From RGIG7332 sp045589235 (GTDB lineage Bacteria > Bacillota > Clostridia > Oscillospirales > JAAYXM01), in assembly GCA_045589235.1 (NCBI GenBank), contig JAZNOR010000061.1, forward strand, positions 1 to 14,705: a stretch of DNA of 14,705 bases, read 5' to 3'. Positions 1 to 6,652 of the stretch are shown here, piece after piece (the first letter of the stretch is position 1; each line of letters opens with the position of its first letter). The position numbers were made by a program, and so were the translations under genes. The notes under the pieces were generated by a model, which was given only the letters and a program-made list of their open reading frames with translations, did no database searches and was not told the origin of the DNA.

Positions 1-2
1 AT

Positions 3-1868
3 TTTTTACCGATATCAAAAGAGGATATGCAGGCACGCGGATGGGATGAGTATGACTTCCTTTGCATAACGGGAGATGCATATGTAGACCACCCGAGTTT
101 TGGGTTTGCTATTATTACGCGAACACTTGAAGCAGCGGGATATAGAGTTGCAGTGCTTTCACAACCTGACTGGAATAATTTAAACGATTTCAAAAAGCTT
201 GGCAGACCAAGACTTGGTGCACTTATAACCGCGGGCAATATCGATTCAATGGTCGCACACTACACTGTCGGTAAAAAACGCAGAGAACGCGATGACTATA
301 CACCCGGCGGTGTTATGGGAAAACGCCCTGACCGCGCGGCAATAGTTTACAGTCAGTGCGTTAAACGCGCATACCCCGATTTGTTTGTATCCATCGGCGG
401 CCTTGAGGCATCTCTCCGCCGTTTCGCACATTACGACTATTGGGATGATTCGGTAAGACGTTCAATTCTTTTAGATTCGGGTGCTGATGTGCTCGTTTAC
501 GGAATGGCGGAAAATACAATGGTCGCGCTTGCAGACGCTTTGCAAAATGGGAATAGTATTAAAAGTTTGCGAGGAGTGTGCTATGCAACGGATGACCCGT
601 CTGATTGCACGTTTACCTATACAATCTGTCCATCATTTGAAGAGGTTACTGAGCAGAAAAAATCATATGCCAAGGCTACGAAAATCCAGCAAAATGAACA
701 GGATGCAGTAGTTGGGCGCGCGATAATTCAGCGCCACGGCAAAACTTTTGTGGTACAGAATCCGCCACCGATTCCACTTACTACCGAGGAGTTCGACAAA
801 ACCTATGCATTGCCCTATATGCGTGCATACCATCCAAGCTATGAAAGCAAAGGCGGAGTCAAGGCGATTGAAGAGGTGCAACATTCGATCATTCACAACC
901 GTGGTTGTTTTGGTGGCTGTAATTTCTGCTCGCTTGCGTTCCATCAGGGCAGAGCGATATCAATCCGTAGTCACGAATCGGTTGTTGCCGAGGCTGAAAA
1001 GATAGTTAAAAGCCCGGAGTTTAAAGGATATATTCACGATGTAGGTGGTCCAACGGCGAATTTCAGACATCGCTCGTGCGATAAGCAGATTGAACACGGA
1101 ATGTGTAAGCACAATTGTCTCGCTCCCACCCCGTGTAAGAATTTAAAAGTCGACCATAAGGATTATTTATCGCTCCTTCGAAAAATCCGTGCAATTCCCG
1201 GTATTAAAAAGGTATTTGTACGCTCGGGAATCCGCTACGATTACCTTATGCACGATAAGGATGATGAATTTTTCCGCGAGCTGGTGCAGCATCACATAAG
1301 CGGTCAGTTAAAGGTAGCCCCCGAGCATTGTGTTGACTCGGTGCTCGATTATATGGGAAAACCGCATTTTGAAACATATAGGCGCTTTTACGATAAGTAT
1401 TTCGCACTGAATCGCAAATTGAACAAAGAGCAGTATCTCGTTCCGTATCTTATTTCATCGCATCCGGGTTGCACATTAAATGATGCAATACGTCTTACGG
1501 AATATTTAAATTCAATCGGTCATATGCCCGAGCAGGTGCAGGATTTTTATCCAACACCGGGAACGCTTTCAACCTGTATGTACTACACGGGAATTGACCC
1601 GAGAACAATGAAAGAAGTTTACATTCCAAAATCTCCGCATGAAAAGGCTATGCAGAGAGCACTTCTGCAATGGCGAAAGCCTGAAAAACGCGCACTTGTG
1701 CTTGAGGCACTTAAAAAAGCAGGGCGCGAGGATTTAATCGGCTTTGGTAAGAGTTGTCTTATAAAGCCTGATAAGAGAGTGGTGAAAAAAGATGCGAGTG
1801 CTGGGAATAGACCCAGGTTACGCAATAGTGGGCTACGGTCTGGTCGAAAAGGTAGGAAACAGCGTTAA
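3..1868 (+). CDS. ygiQ: YgiQ-family radical SAM protein (5' partial)
   Basis: This is a member of the UPF0313/YgiQ family of radical SAM enzymes, whose reaction is not established. The first in-frame ATG is at 27, but the open frame continues upstream to the window edge and encodes FLPISKED just before MQARGWD. YgiQ proteins normally carry such a segment ahead of their RGWDE/ITGDAYVDHPSFG block, so the true start lies outside the window. The radical SAM cluster motif C-x3-C-x2-C (CFGGCNFC) has its cysteine codons at 906, 918 and 927 and would hold a [4Fe-4S] cluster that cleaves S-adenosylmethionine. A second Cys-rich stretch follows at about 1074-1137. The C-terminal part (YLISSHPGC, QVQDFYPTPGT) matches the family. 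The last 25 codons form an Arg/Lys-rich tail that overlaps ruvC by 77 bp in another frame. The family assignment is firm; the function is unknown. Confidence 0.93.
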   Translation, partial: FLPISKEDMQARGWDEYDFLCITGDAYVDHPSFGFAIITRTLEAAGYRVAVLSQPDWNNLNDFKKLGRPRLGALITAGNIDSMVAHYTVGKKRRERDDYTPGGVMGKRPDRAAIVYSQCVKRAYPDLFVSIGGLEASLRRFAHYDYWDDSVRRSILLDSGADVLVYGMAENTMVALADALQNGNSIKSLRGVCYATDDPSDCTFTYTICPSFEEVTEQKKSYAKATKIQQNEQDAVVGRAIIQRHGKTFVVQNPPPIPLTTEEFDKTYALPYMRAYHPSYESKGGVKAIEEVQHSIIHNRGCFGGCNFCSLAFHQGRAISIRSHESVVAEAEKIVKSPEFKGYIHDVGGPTANFRHRSCDKQIEHGMCKHNCLAPTPCKNLKVDHKDYLSLLRKIRAIPGIKKVFVRSGIRYDYLMHDKDDEFFRELVQHHISGQLKVAPEHCVDSVLDYMGKPHFETYRRFYDKYFALNRKLNKEQYLVPYLISSHPGCTLNDAIRLTEYLNSIGHMPEQVQDFYPTPGTLSTCMYYTGIDPRTMKEVYIPKSPHEKAMQRALLQWRKPEKRALVLEALKKAGREDLIGFGKSCLIKPDKRVVKKDASAGNRPRLRNSGLRSGRKGRKQR

Positions 1869-2280
1869 GCCGCTGCAATACGGCGTTATCCGCACAGAGG
1901 CAGACCTTCCGATTGAAACGCGGCTTTTGGAAATTTTTGATGACCTTACAAAGCTTTTGGATGCTTTTGCACCCGAGAGCGTTGCTATAGAAAAATTGTA
2001 TTTTAACACAAATGAAAAAACTGCGATAAATGTAAGTCAGGCGCGCGGAGTAATCGTGCTTGCTTGCGCAAAAATGAACATCCCTGTTTTTGAGTATACG
2101 CCATTGCAGGTTAAAATGTCGGTCGTCGGCTACGGCAGGGCGGAGAAAAAGCAGGTGCAGGAAATGACGCGCTCAATACTTGGGCTTAAGAGTATTCCAA
2201 AACCCGACGATGCCGCTGATGCTTTAGCTATTGCAGTATGCCACGCGCATACGGCGGGCAGTATATTAAGTAAGGTATAA
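1792..2280 (+). CDS. ruvC: Holliday junction endodeoxyribonuclease RuvC
   Basis: RuvC is the dimeric resolvase that nicks two opposing strands of a Holliday junction after RuvAB branch migration. At 162 aa it has the normal family length. The RNase H-like fold starts at once with MRVLGIDPG (catalytic D7). The second acidic residue is E67 in VAIEKLYF, and the C-terminal pair D140 and D143 sits in DDAADALAIAVCH, so all four metal-binding acids are present. The start at 1792 is supported because family proteins begin directly with this strand, and by GGTGA at 1781-1785, six nt upstream. The gene begins inside the 3' end of ygiQ, and its stop lies 12 nt before ruvA, so translation is probably coupled along the ruvC-ruvA-ruvB series. 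Confidence 0.97.
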   Translation: MRVLGIDPGYAIVGYGLVEKVGNSVKPLQYGVIRTEADLPIETRLLEIFDDLTKLLDAFAPESVAIEKLYFNTNEKTAINVSQARGVIVLACAKMNIPVFEYTPLQVKMSVVGYGRAEKKQVQEMTRSILGLKSIPKPDDAADALAIAVCHAHTAGSILSKV

Positions 2281-2292
2281 GGGGGAAAACCT

Positions 2293-2886
2293 GTGTTTTA
2301 TTATTTAAAAGGTGAGCTTGCACATATTGAAAACGGCATCGCTGTAATTGATGTCGGCGGTGTAGGATACGCGTGTCACACGTCACTCACGTCGCTTTCA
2401 AAAGTAAATGCTCACGATAAAGTTACTTTTTACACATATCTGCACGTGCGTGAGGATATTATGGATTTGTACGGCTTTGCAGATAATGAGGAGTTAAATT
2501 GCTTTAAAATGTTAATCGGGGTGTCGGGAGTCGGTCCTAAGGCGGCACTTTCGATACTCTCGGTTGTTACCCCGACTCAGCTTGCACTTGCAGTTGCAAG
2601 CGAGGATGAAAAGCCGCTTCTTGCGGCATCGGGCGTCGGTAAAAAAATGGCGCAGAGAGTGCTACTTGAGCTTCGCGATAAGGTTGCAAAGGAACAGCTT
2701 GCGGTATCGGGCGGAGCGAAGGTTGAAATTCAAATTGCAAATGATGCTGAGGGCGAGGCGGTTGCGGCGCTCGCAGTGCTTGGATATTCGCGCGGTGAGA
2801 TAGATTCTGTGCTCAAAACGATTGATACGGCCGGTCTTACGGTCGAAGAGATTGTTAAGAAAGCATTATTCGGACTTATGAGGTAA
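2293..2886 (+). CDS. ruvA: Holliday junction branch migration protein RuvA
   Basis: RuvA forms tetramers that hold the Holliday junction in a square-planar shape and load the RuvB motor. At 197 aa it has the usual length. It starts with GTG at 2293, giving MFYYLKGEL as in other RuvA proteins; an AAGGGGG sequence at 2279-2285 provides the ribosome binding site. Domain I (about 1-62) includes HVREDIMDLYGF with the acidic-pin residues E54 and D55, which keep the strands apart at the junction centre. Two helix-hairpin-helix motifs follow, around residues 72-91 (LIGVSGVGPKAA) and 107-126 (LLAASGVGKKMAQ). After a flexible linker, domain III (about 154-197) is the RuvB-binding part. The ruvB start codon follows only 5 nt after the stop. 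Confidence 0.97.
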   Translation: MFYYLKGELAHIENGIAVIDVGGVGYACHTSLTSLSKVNAHDKVTFYTYLHVREDIMDLYGFADNEELNCFKMLIGVSGVGPKAALSILSVVTPTQLALAVASEDEKPLLAASGVGKKMAQRVLLELRDKVAKEQLAVSGGAKVEIQIANDAEGEAVAALAVLGYSRGEIDSVLKTIDTAGLTVEEIVKKALFGLMR

Positions 2887-2891
2887 AAGTT

Positions 2892-3932
2892 ATGAGTATT
2901 GAATTTAACGAGATAAATATGGAGGAAGAGGAGAGAATAGTCACCACTTCCTTGAATCGCGAGGATGAGGGCGAAGCATCTCTCCGCCCGAAAAAGCTTT
3001 GCGATTATCACGGTCAGGAGAAGGCTAAAGAAAATTTATCCGTCTTTATTGAGGCGGCGCAAAGACGCGGTGAGCCACTTGACCATGTGTTACTATACGG
3101 CCCTCCGGGTCTTGGTAAAACCACATTAGCAGGAATTATTGCAAATGAGATGAATGTTAATTTGCGCATAACCTCAGGTCCTGCAATTGAAAAGCCGGGT
3201 GACCTTGCGGCTCTTCTTACAAATTTAAATCAAAACGATATTTTATTCATAGATGAAATCCACAGATTAAACAAAAGCGTTGAAGAAATTCTATACCCCG
3301 CGATGGAGGACTATGCGCTTGATATCATAATCGGCAAAGGACCTGCAGCGCGCTCGATAAGACTAGATTTGCCGAAATTTACGCTTGTCGGCGCGACAAC
3401 ACGCGCGGGTCAGCTAACAACGCCGCTTCGCGACCGTTTTGGCGTTATGTTAAGGCTTGAACTCTACACACCTGAGGAGCTTAACACGATAGTTTCGCGC
3501 AGTGCGGAAATTTTAGGTGTTAAAATTGACGAAAGCGGTGCTCTCGAAATTGCAAAGAGAAGCCGCGGAACACCGCGAATTGCAAACAGAATTTTAAAAA
3601 GAGTTCGCGATTTTGCTGAGGTCCGTGCAGACGGCAACGTTACCGCAAAAGTTGCCGATATGGCACTTAATTCACTCGAAATTGATGAACTCGGTTTAGA
3701 TGCGACGGACAGACGAATGCTTCACAGCATTATAACCACGTTTGGCGGCGGTCCTGTCGGTTTAGAAACGCTCGCGGCTACGATTGGCGAAGAGGCGATA
3801 ACCTTAGAGGATGTTGTTGAGCCGTTTCTCCTGCAGAGTGGGTTCCTAAACAGAACACCTCGAGGGCGCTTGGCAACACGAAAAGCATATGAGCATTTGA
3901 ATATGGAATTTCTAGGTCAGATAGAATTTTAG
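2892..3932 (+). CDS. ruvB: Holliday junction branch migration ATPase RuvB
   Basis: RuvB is the hexameric AAA+ ATPase that pumps duplex DNA through the RuvA-bound junction. At 346 aa it is slightly longer than the E. coli protein because of an acidic N-terminal extension (about 25 residues). Walker A is GPPGLGKT (70-77), Walker B is ILFIDE (117-122), and the sensor 1 region is LVGATTRAG (165-173). The LRDRFG segment (179-184) holds the arginine finger. The winged-helix DNA-binding domain ends with TPRGRLATRKAYEHL. The start at 2892 has GAGG at 2879-2882 as its ribosome binding site, overlapping the ruvA stop region, which suggests translational coupling. glmM follows 12 nt after the stop. Confidence 0.97.
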   Translation: MSIEFNEINMEEEERIVTTSLNREDEGEASLRPKKLCDYHGQEKAKENLSVFIEAAQRRGEPLDHVLLYGPPGLGKTTLAGIIANEMNVNLRITSGPAIEKPGDLAALLTNLNQNDILFIDEIHRLNKSVEEILYPAMEDYALDIIIGKGPAARSIRLDLPKFTLVGATTRAGQLTTPLRDRFGVMLRLELYTPEELNTIVSRSAEILGVKIDESGALEIAKRSRGTPRIANRILKRVRDFAEVRADGNVTAKVADMALNSLEIDELGLDATDRRMLHSIITTFGGGPVGLETLAATIGEEAITLEDVVEPFLLQSGFLNRTPRGRLATRKAYEHLNMEFLGQIEF

Positions 3933-3944
3933 GAGGAATTTATA

Positions 3945-5297
3945 ATGGGTAAGTATTTCGGAACAGACGGTATTCGCGGTGTTGCAAACACAGAACTTAG
4001 CTGCACTCTTGCTTTTAAAACAGGTCAGGCAGCGGCAATTGTACTTTCAAAAATTTCAAACGGAAAGGCGAAAATCTTTATCGGTAAGGACACTCGCATT
4101 TCTTCGACAATGCTTGAATGTGCACTCGCGGCAGGTATTGCATCGGTCGGCGCAGATGTTGGAGTTTTAGGTTATATGCCGACCCCGTCGGTCGCTTATT
4201 TAACAGTCAAGCACAAGGCAGATGCAGGTATTGTAATATCAGCGTCACACAATCCGATGGAGTATAACGGAATTAAAATCTTTAATGCAAACGGATATAA
4301 GTTATCAGACGAGCTTGAGGCTGAAATTGAAGAGATTATTGACTCTGATGAGCCGATAACTTTAGTTTCGGGTGCGGAACTCGGCAGAATTGAGAATCTT
4401 GAAAACTTAGCACACGAATATGTTGACTACCTTGCAGATACTATAGACGGTGACCTTTCAGGCATGAAGATACTTATCGACTGTGCAAACGGTGCATCTT
4501 CTTACACCGCAACCGAGCTTTTTGCAAAGCTCAATGCAGATGCAACAATTATCTTCAATGAGCCGAACGGCACTAATATCAATGCAAACTGCGGTTCAAC
4601 AAAAATGGGCGCACTCAGCAAAAAGGTAGTTGAAGGTGGCTATGATGTTGGCGTTGCATTTGACGGCGACGCAGACCGTTGTCTTGTAGTTGATGAAAAG
4701 GGCAATATGGTAGACGGCGATATGATTATGGCGGTTTGCGCTGAGGTGCTCAAGGCTGAGGGAAAACTAAAAGGTAATGCATTTGTTGCAACTGTACTCA
4801 GTAACTTAGGTCTCCACGCTTATGCAAATGCGCGTGGAATCAAGGTTGCGGCAAGTTCGGTAGGGGATAGAAACGTGCTTGAGCTTATGCAGAAAGAGGG
4901 ATACATTCTCGGTGGTGAGCAGTCAGGCCACGTTATTTTCTTAAACCACTCAACTACGGGTGACGGTGAGCTCACTGCAGTTCAGTTTTTAAACATTCTT
5001 AAAAACAGCGGCAAGAAGGTATCTGAGCTCGTTGGCGGAATTGAGCAGTATCCGCAGATTATGGTGAATGTCAGAGTTGAAAATGCAGTTAAGGCTCAGA
5101 CTCTTGCAAGAGGTGAAGTTAAGGCTGCAAGTGAAGAAGTTGAAAAGATTTTAGGTGCAGACGGAAGAATTTTGGTTCGCCCAAGTGGTACCGAGCCGCT
5201 TGTTCGAGTGATGGTTGAAGGCAAGGATACAGAGCAGGTTTCCGAGCTTGCGCACAAGGTTGCAAAAATAATTGAAAAGGTTGCAACAAAGCTATAA
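3945..5297 (+). CDS. glmM: Phosphoglucosamine mutase
   Basis: GlmM interconverts glucosamine-6-phosphate and glucosamine-1-phosphate in the cytoplasm, the step before GlmU on the way to UDP-GlcNAc and peptidoglycan. At 450 aa it has the normal length for this alpha-D-phosphohexomutase. The protein opens with MGKYFGTDGIRGVAN. The active-site serine loop is ISASHNP, with S101 as the residue that is phosphorylated. The metal-binding loop is DGDADRC (D240, D242, D244). The sugar-binding loop is GGEQSGH (323-329), and the phosphate-binding loop RPSGTEP (412-418) lies in domain 4. The GTDGIRG opening and the Ser loop favour GlmM over phosphomannomutase. AGGAGG sits just upstream, after the ruvB stop, so glmM is probably read from the ruv transcript. 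Confidence 0.96.
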   Translation: MGKYFGTDGIRGVANTELSCTLAFKTGQAAAIVLSKISNGKAKIFIGKDTRISSTMLECALAAGIASVGADVGVLGYMPTPSVAYLTVKHKADAGIVISASHNPMEYNGIKIFNANGYKLSDELEAEIEEIIDSDEPITLVSGAELGRIENLENLAHEYVDYLADTIDGDLSGMKILIDCANGASSYTATELFAKLNADATIIFNEPNGTNINANCGSTKMGALSKKVVEGGYDVGVAFDGDADRCLVVDEKGNMVDGDMIMAVCAEVLKAEGKLKGNAFVATVLSNLGLHAYANARGIKVAASSVGDRNVLELMQKEGYILGGEQSGHVIFLNHSTTGDGELTAVQFLNILKNSGKKVSELVGGIEQYPQIMVNVRVENAVKAQTLARGEVKAASEEVEKILGADGRILVRPSGTEPLVRVMVEGKDTEQVSELAHKVAKIIEKVATKL

Positions 5298-5353
5298 TTT
5301 GGCACTTTCAACAAAAAATGACAAAAAAATATTCAGTTTTTTTGAAAAAATAC

Positions 5354-5383
5354 TTGACATAGGGGGAGAGTGCGATATATAAT
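5354..5383 (+). promoter_or_regulatory. Strong sigma-A type promoter for the sigma factor gene
   Basis: A perfect -35 hexamer TTGACA (5354-5359) is followed by an 18-nt spacer and a perfect -10 hexamer TATAAT (5378-5383). The upstream stretch is A/T-rich and could act as an UP element. Transcription would be expected to begin near 5389-5391, only a few nt before the ATG at 5393. Confidence 0.75.
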
Positions 5384-5392
5384 AATGATACA

Positions 5393-6025
5393 ATGTCGGA
5401 TAATAGTATTGAATCGCTTTGCGATGAAAAGCTTGTTGAATTTGCCGCAAGAGGCAATGAAGAAGCATCCGATATTTTAATTGCAAGGTATACTTCTTCT
5501 GTCAGGTATCTTGCTCGCCCATATTTTTTAGCAGGTGGCGATGCGGAGGATTTGGTGCAGGAGGGTATGATTGGTCTTATAAAGGCTATGCGTTCGTTTG
5601 ATGCAAATTCAAACGCCAGTTTTAAAACGTATGCATGTGCCTGTATAAAATCAAAGCTTCTCAGTGCGCTTGAAAGTGCACTTAGAAAAAAGCACGGGCC
5701 TTTAAATCAGTATATTTCCCTTGAAGCCCCTTTCTTTGACAGTAATCCTGAACAGATGACGTTTATCGAAACTCTGCTCGGAACAGCGGATGATCCGGTG
5801 GAATACGTCATCGGTAATGAAGCGTTAGAAGAATTGTCGCAAGCTCTTGACGGAATTTTATCCGACTTTGAAGCGAAAACGCTGTCGTTGTATTTAGAAG
5901 GTAGGTCTTATCAGGAAATTTCTAAAATTACGGGCAAGCCGCAAAAATCTGTTGATAATGCGGTTCAGCGAATTCGCAAAAAGCTTGTTTCAAAGCTTTC
6001 TGAAAAAGGTGAAAGCAGACGATAG
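5393..6025 (+). CDS. sigH: SigH-like RNA polymerase sigma factor (sigma-70 family)
   Basis: This sigma-70 family factor directs RNA polymerase to a subset of promoters. In Bacillus and Clostridium, SigH controls early stationary-phase, competence and sporulation genes. It is 210 aa, close to the usual SigH length. Region 2 contains DAEDLVQEGMIGLIKAMRSFD (about 50-70), where core RNA polymerase binds, followed by SFKTYACACIKSKL in the DNA-melting region. Region 4 (about 150-203) has LYLEGRSYQEIS and GKPQKSVDNAVQRIRKKL, the helix-turn-helix that reads the -35 element; the KSVDNAVQRI signature favours SigH over ECF or SigA types. No start codon exists upstream before an in-frame TAG at 5360-5362, and there is no Shine-Dalgarno within 20 nt of the ATG, so initiation is unusual. 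The symbol is by family resemblance; whether this organism sporulates cannot be seen here. Confidence 0.85.
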   Translation: MSDNSIESLCDEKLVEFAARGNEEASDILIARYTSSVRYLARPYFLAGGDAEDLVQEGMIGLIKAMRSFDANSNASFKTYACACIKSKLLSALESALRKKHGPLNQYISLEAPFFDSNPEQMTFIETLLGTADDPVEYVIGNEALEELSQALDGILSDFEAKTLSLYLEGRSYQEISKITGKPQKSVDNAVQRIRKKLVSKLSEKGESRR

Positions 6026-6066
6026 TCTGTTGGCATAAAACACAAATCAAAGAGAGGGTTCTAAAC

Positions 6067-6345
6067 ATGTACGAAGACAAGACATTAGTATGTAAAGAGT
6101 GTGGAGCAGAGTTCGTGTTCACCGCAGGTGAGCAGGAGTTCTATGCAGAGCGTGGCTTCCAGAATGAGCCGCAGCGTTGCAAGGCTTGCCGTGATGCTCG
6201 CAAGAATGCTAGCCGCGGTCCGAGAGAGTACTTCACAGCAACATGTGCAGCTTGCGGTGGTGAGGCTAAGGTTCCGTTCGAGCCGAAGACTGACCGTCCG
6301 GTATACTGCAGCGATTGCTTCGCTCGTATGCGTGAGAATGGCTAA
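6067..6345 (+). CDS. Small double zinc-ribbon protein (CxxC-x17-CxxC family)
   Basis: This 92-aa protein has four CxxC knuckles. C9/C12 and C38/C41 form a first zinc ribbon of the zf-trcl type. C60/C63 and C81/C84 form a second one with exactly 17 residues between the knuckles, the spacing that names the CxxC-x17-CxxC family. It has no signal peptide and no membrane segment, so it is cytoplasmic. Its role is unknown; a nucleic-acid or protein-binding role is only an inference from the zinc ribbons. Codon use is strongly biased toward CGT, GGT, CCG and AAG, more so than in its neighbours, which suggests high expression. GAGAGGG at 6052-6058 is the ribosome binding site. It lies 41 nt after the sigma factor gene with no terminator between, and a clear terminator follows. 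Homologues are sometimes mislabelled as cytochromes. Confidence 0.88.
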   Translation: MYEDKTLVCKECGAEFVFTAGEQEFYAERGFQNEPQRCKACRDARKNASRGPREYFTATCAACGGEAKVPFEPKTDRPVYCSDCFARMRENG

Positions 6346-6366
6346 TATATCATTCTAAGGCAGTTT

Positions 6367-6401
6367 AAAAGGATACGACATAATACGTCGTATCCTTTTT
6401 T
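6367..6401 (+). terminator. Rho-independent terminator after the zinc-ribbon gene
   Basis: The inverted repeat GGATACGAC (6371-6379) and GTCGTATCC (6387-6395) encloses a 7-nt loop, with flanking AAAA/TTTT extending the stem. A run of six T (6396-6401) follows. It lies 22 nt after the zinc-ribbon stop codon and separates the sigma factor/zinc-ribbon pair from the giant gene. Confidence 0.92.
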
Positions 6402-6509
6402 GCATTTTAATGAAAATATGTTATTTTTTTACATAAAGCAAATTTGTGTATTTTTAAACGTGGCACTCTGCGGATAATAATTATTTACAAAAATGCAATA
6501 AAATAATAA

Positions 6510-6530
6510 AAAGTGCAAAGAAAGTGCAAA
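6510..6530 (+). repeat. Tandem AAAGTGCAAA pair, possible operator
   Basis: Two exact copies of AAAGTGCAAA (6510-6519 and 6521-6530) lie 11 bp apart, one helical turn, about 30 bp upstream of the candidate -35 box of the giant gene. A weaker AAAATGCAAT sits at 6490-6499. Helical phasing upstream of a promoter suggests an activator or repressor site, but no known regulator is recognised. Confidence 0.35.
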
Positions 6531-6558
6531 AAATGGTGATTATTTAATCAAAAACATA

Positions 6559-6587
6559 TTGCTAATTTTGTAACACTATGGTAATAT
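6559..6587 (+). promoter_or_regulatory. Candidate extended -10 promoter for the giant secreted protein gene
   Basis: TTGCTA (6559-6564) is spaced 17 nt from TAATAT (6582-6587), and a TG at 6579-6580 gives an extended -10. Each hexamer matches the sigma-A consensus at four of six positions. The predicted start near 6594 would give a 5' leader of about 59 nt. The leader contains the perfect 16-bp palindrome AAAATATTAATATTTT (6621-6636), which directly abuts the Shine-Dalgarno GAGGAGGAG (6637-6645). The rest of the 6402-6652 gap is AT-rich, with no gene or RNA that I recognise. Confidence 0.5.
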
Positions 6588-6652
6588 TTATTATGGGTAT
6601 GTGACTAATTACATATTCAAAAAATATTAATATTTTGAGGAGGAGAATCAAA

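Noticed and set aside
3945..5297. Phosphomannomutase instead of GlmM
   Set aside because: The GTDGIRG opening, ISASHNP loop and 450-aa length fit GlmM better.
5298..5353. Terminator between glmM and the sigma factor gene
   Set aside because: Only a weak A/T self-complementary stretch around TTTTTTTGAAAAAA is present, with no stable GC stem.
6101..6358. Overlapping + strand frame inside the zinc-ribbon gene
   Set aside because: It is a +1 shadow of a gene with four conserved CxxC knuckles, and its product is low-complexity.
6635..6652. TTG at 6635 as the start of the giant protein (adds MRRRIK)
   Set aside because: The codons after it are the Shine-Dalgarno GAGGAGGAG itself. ATG 6653 has correct spacing and gives a standard signal peptide.
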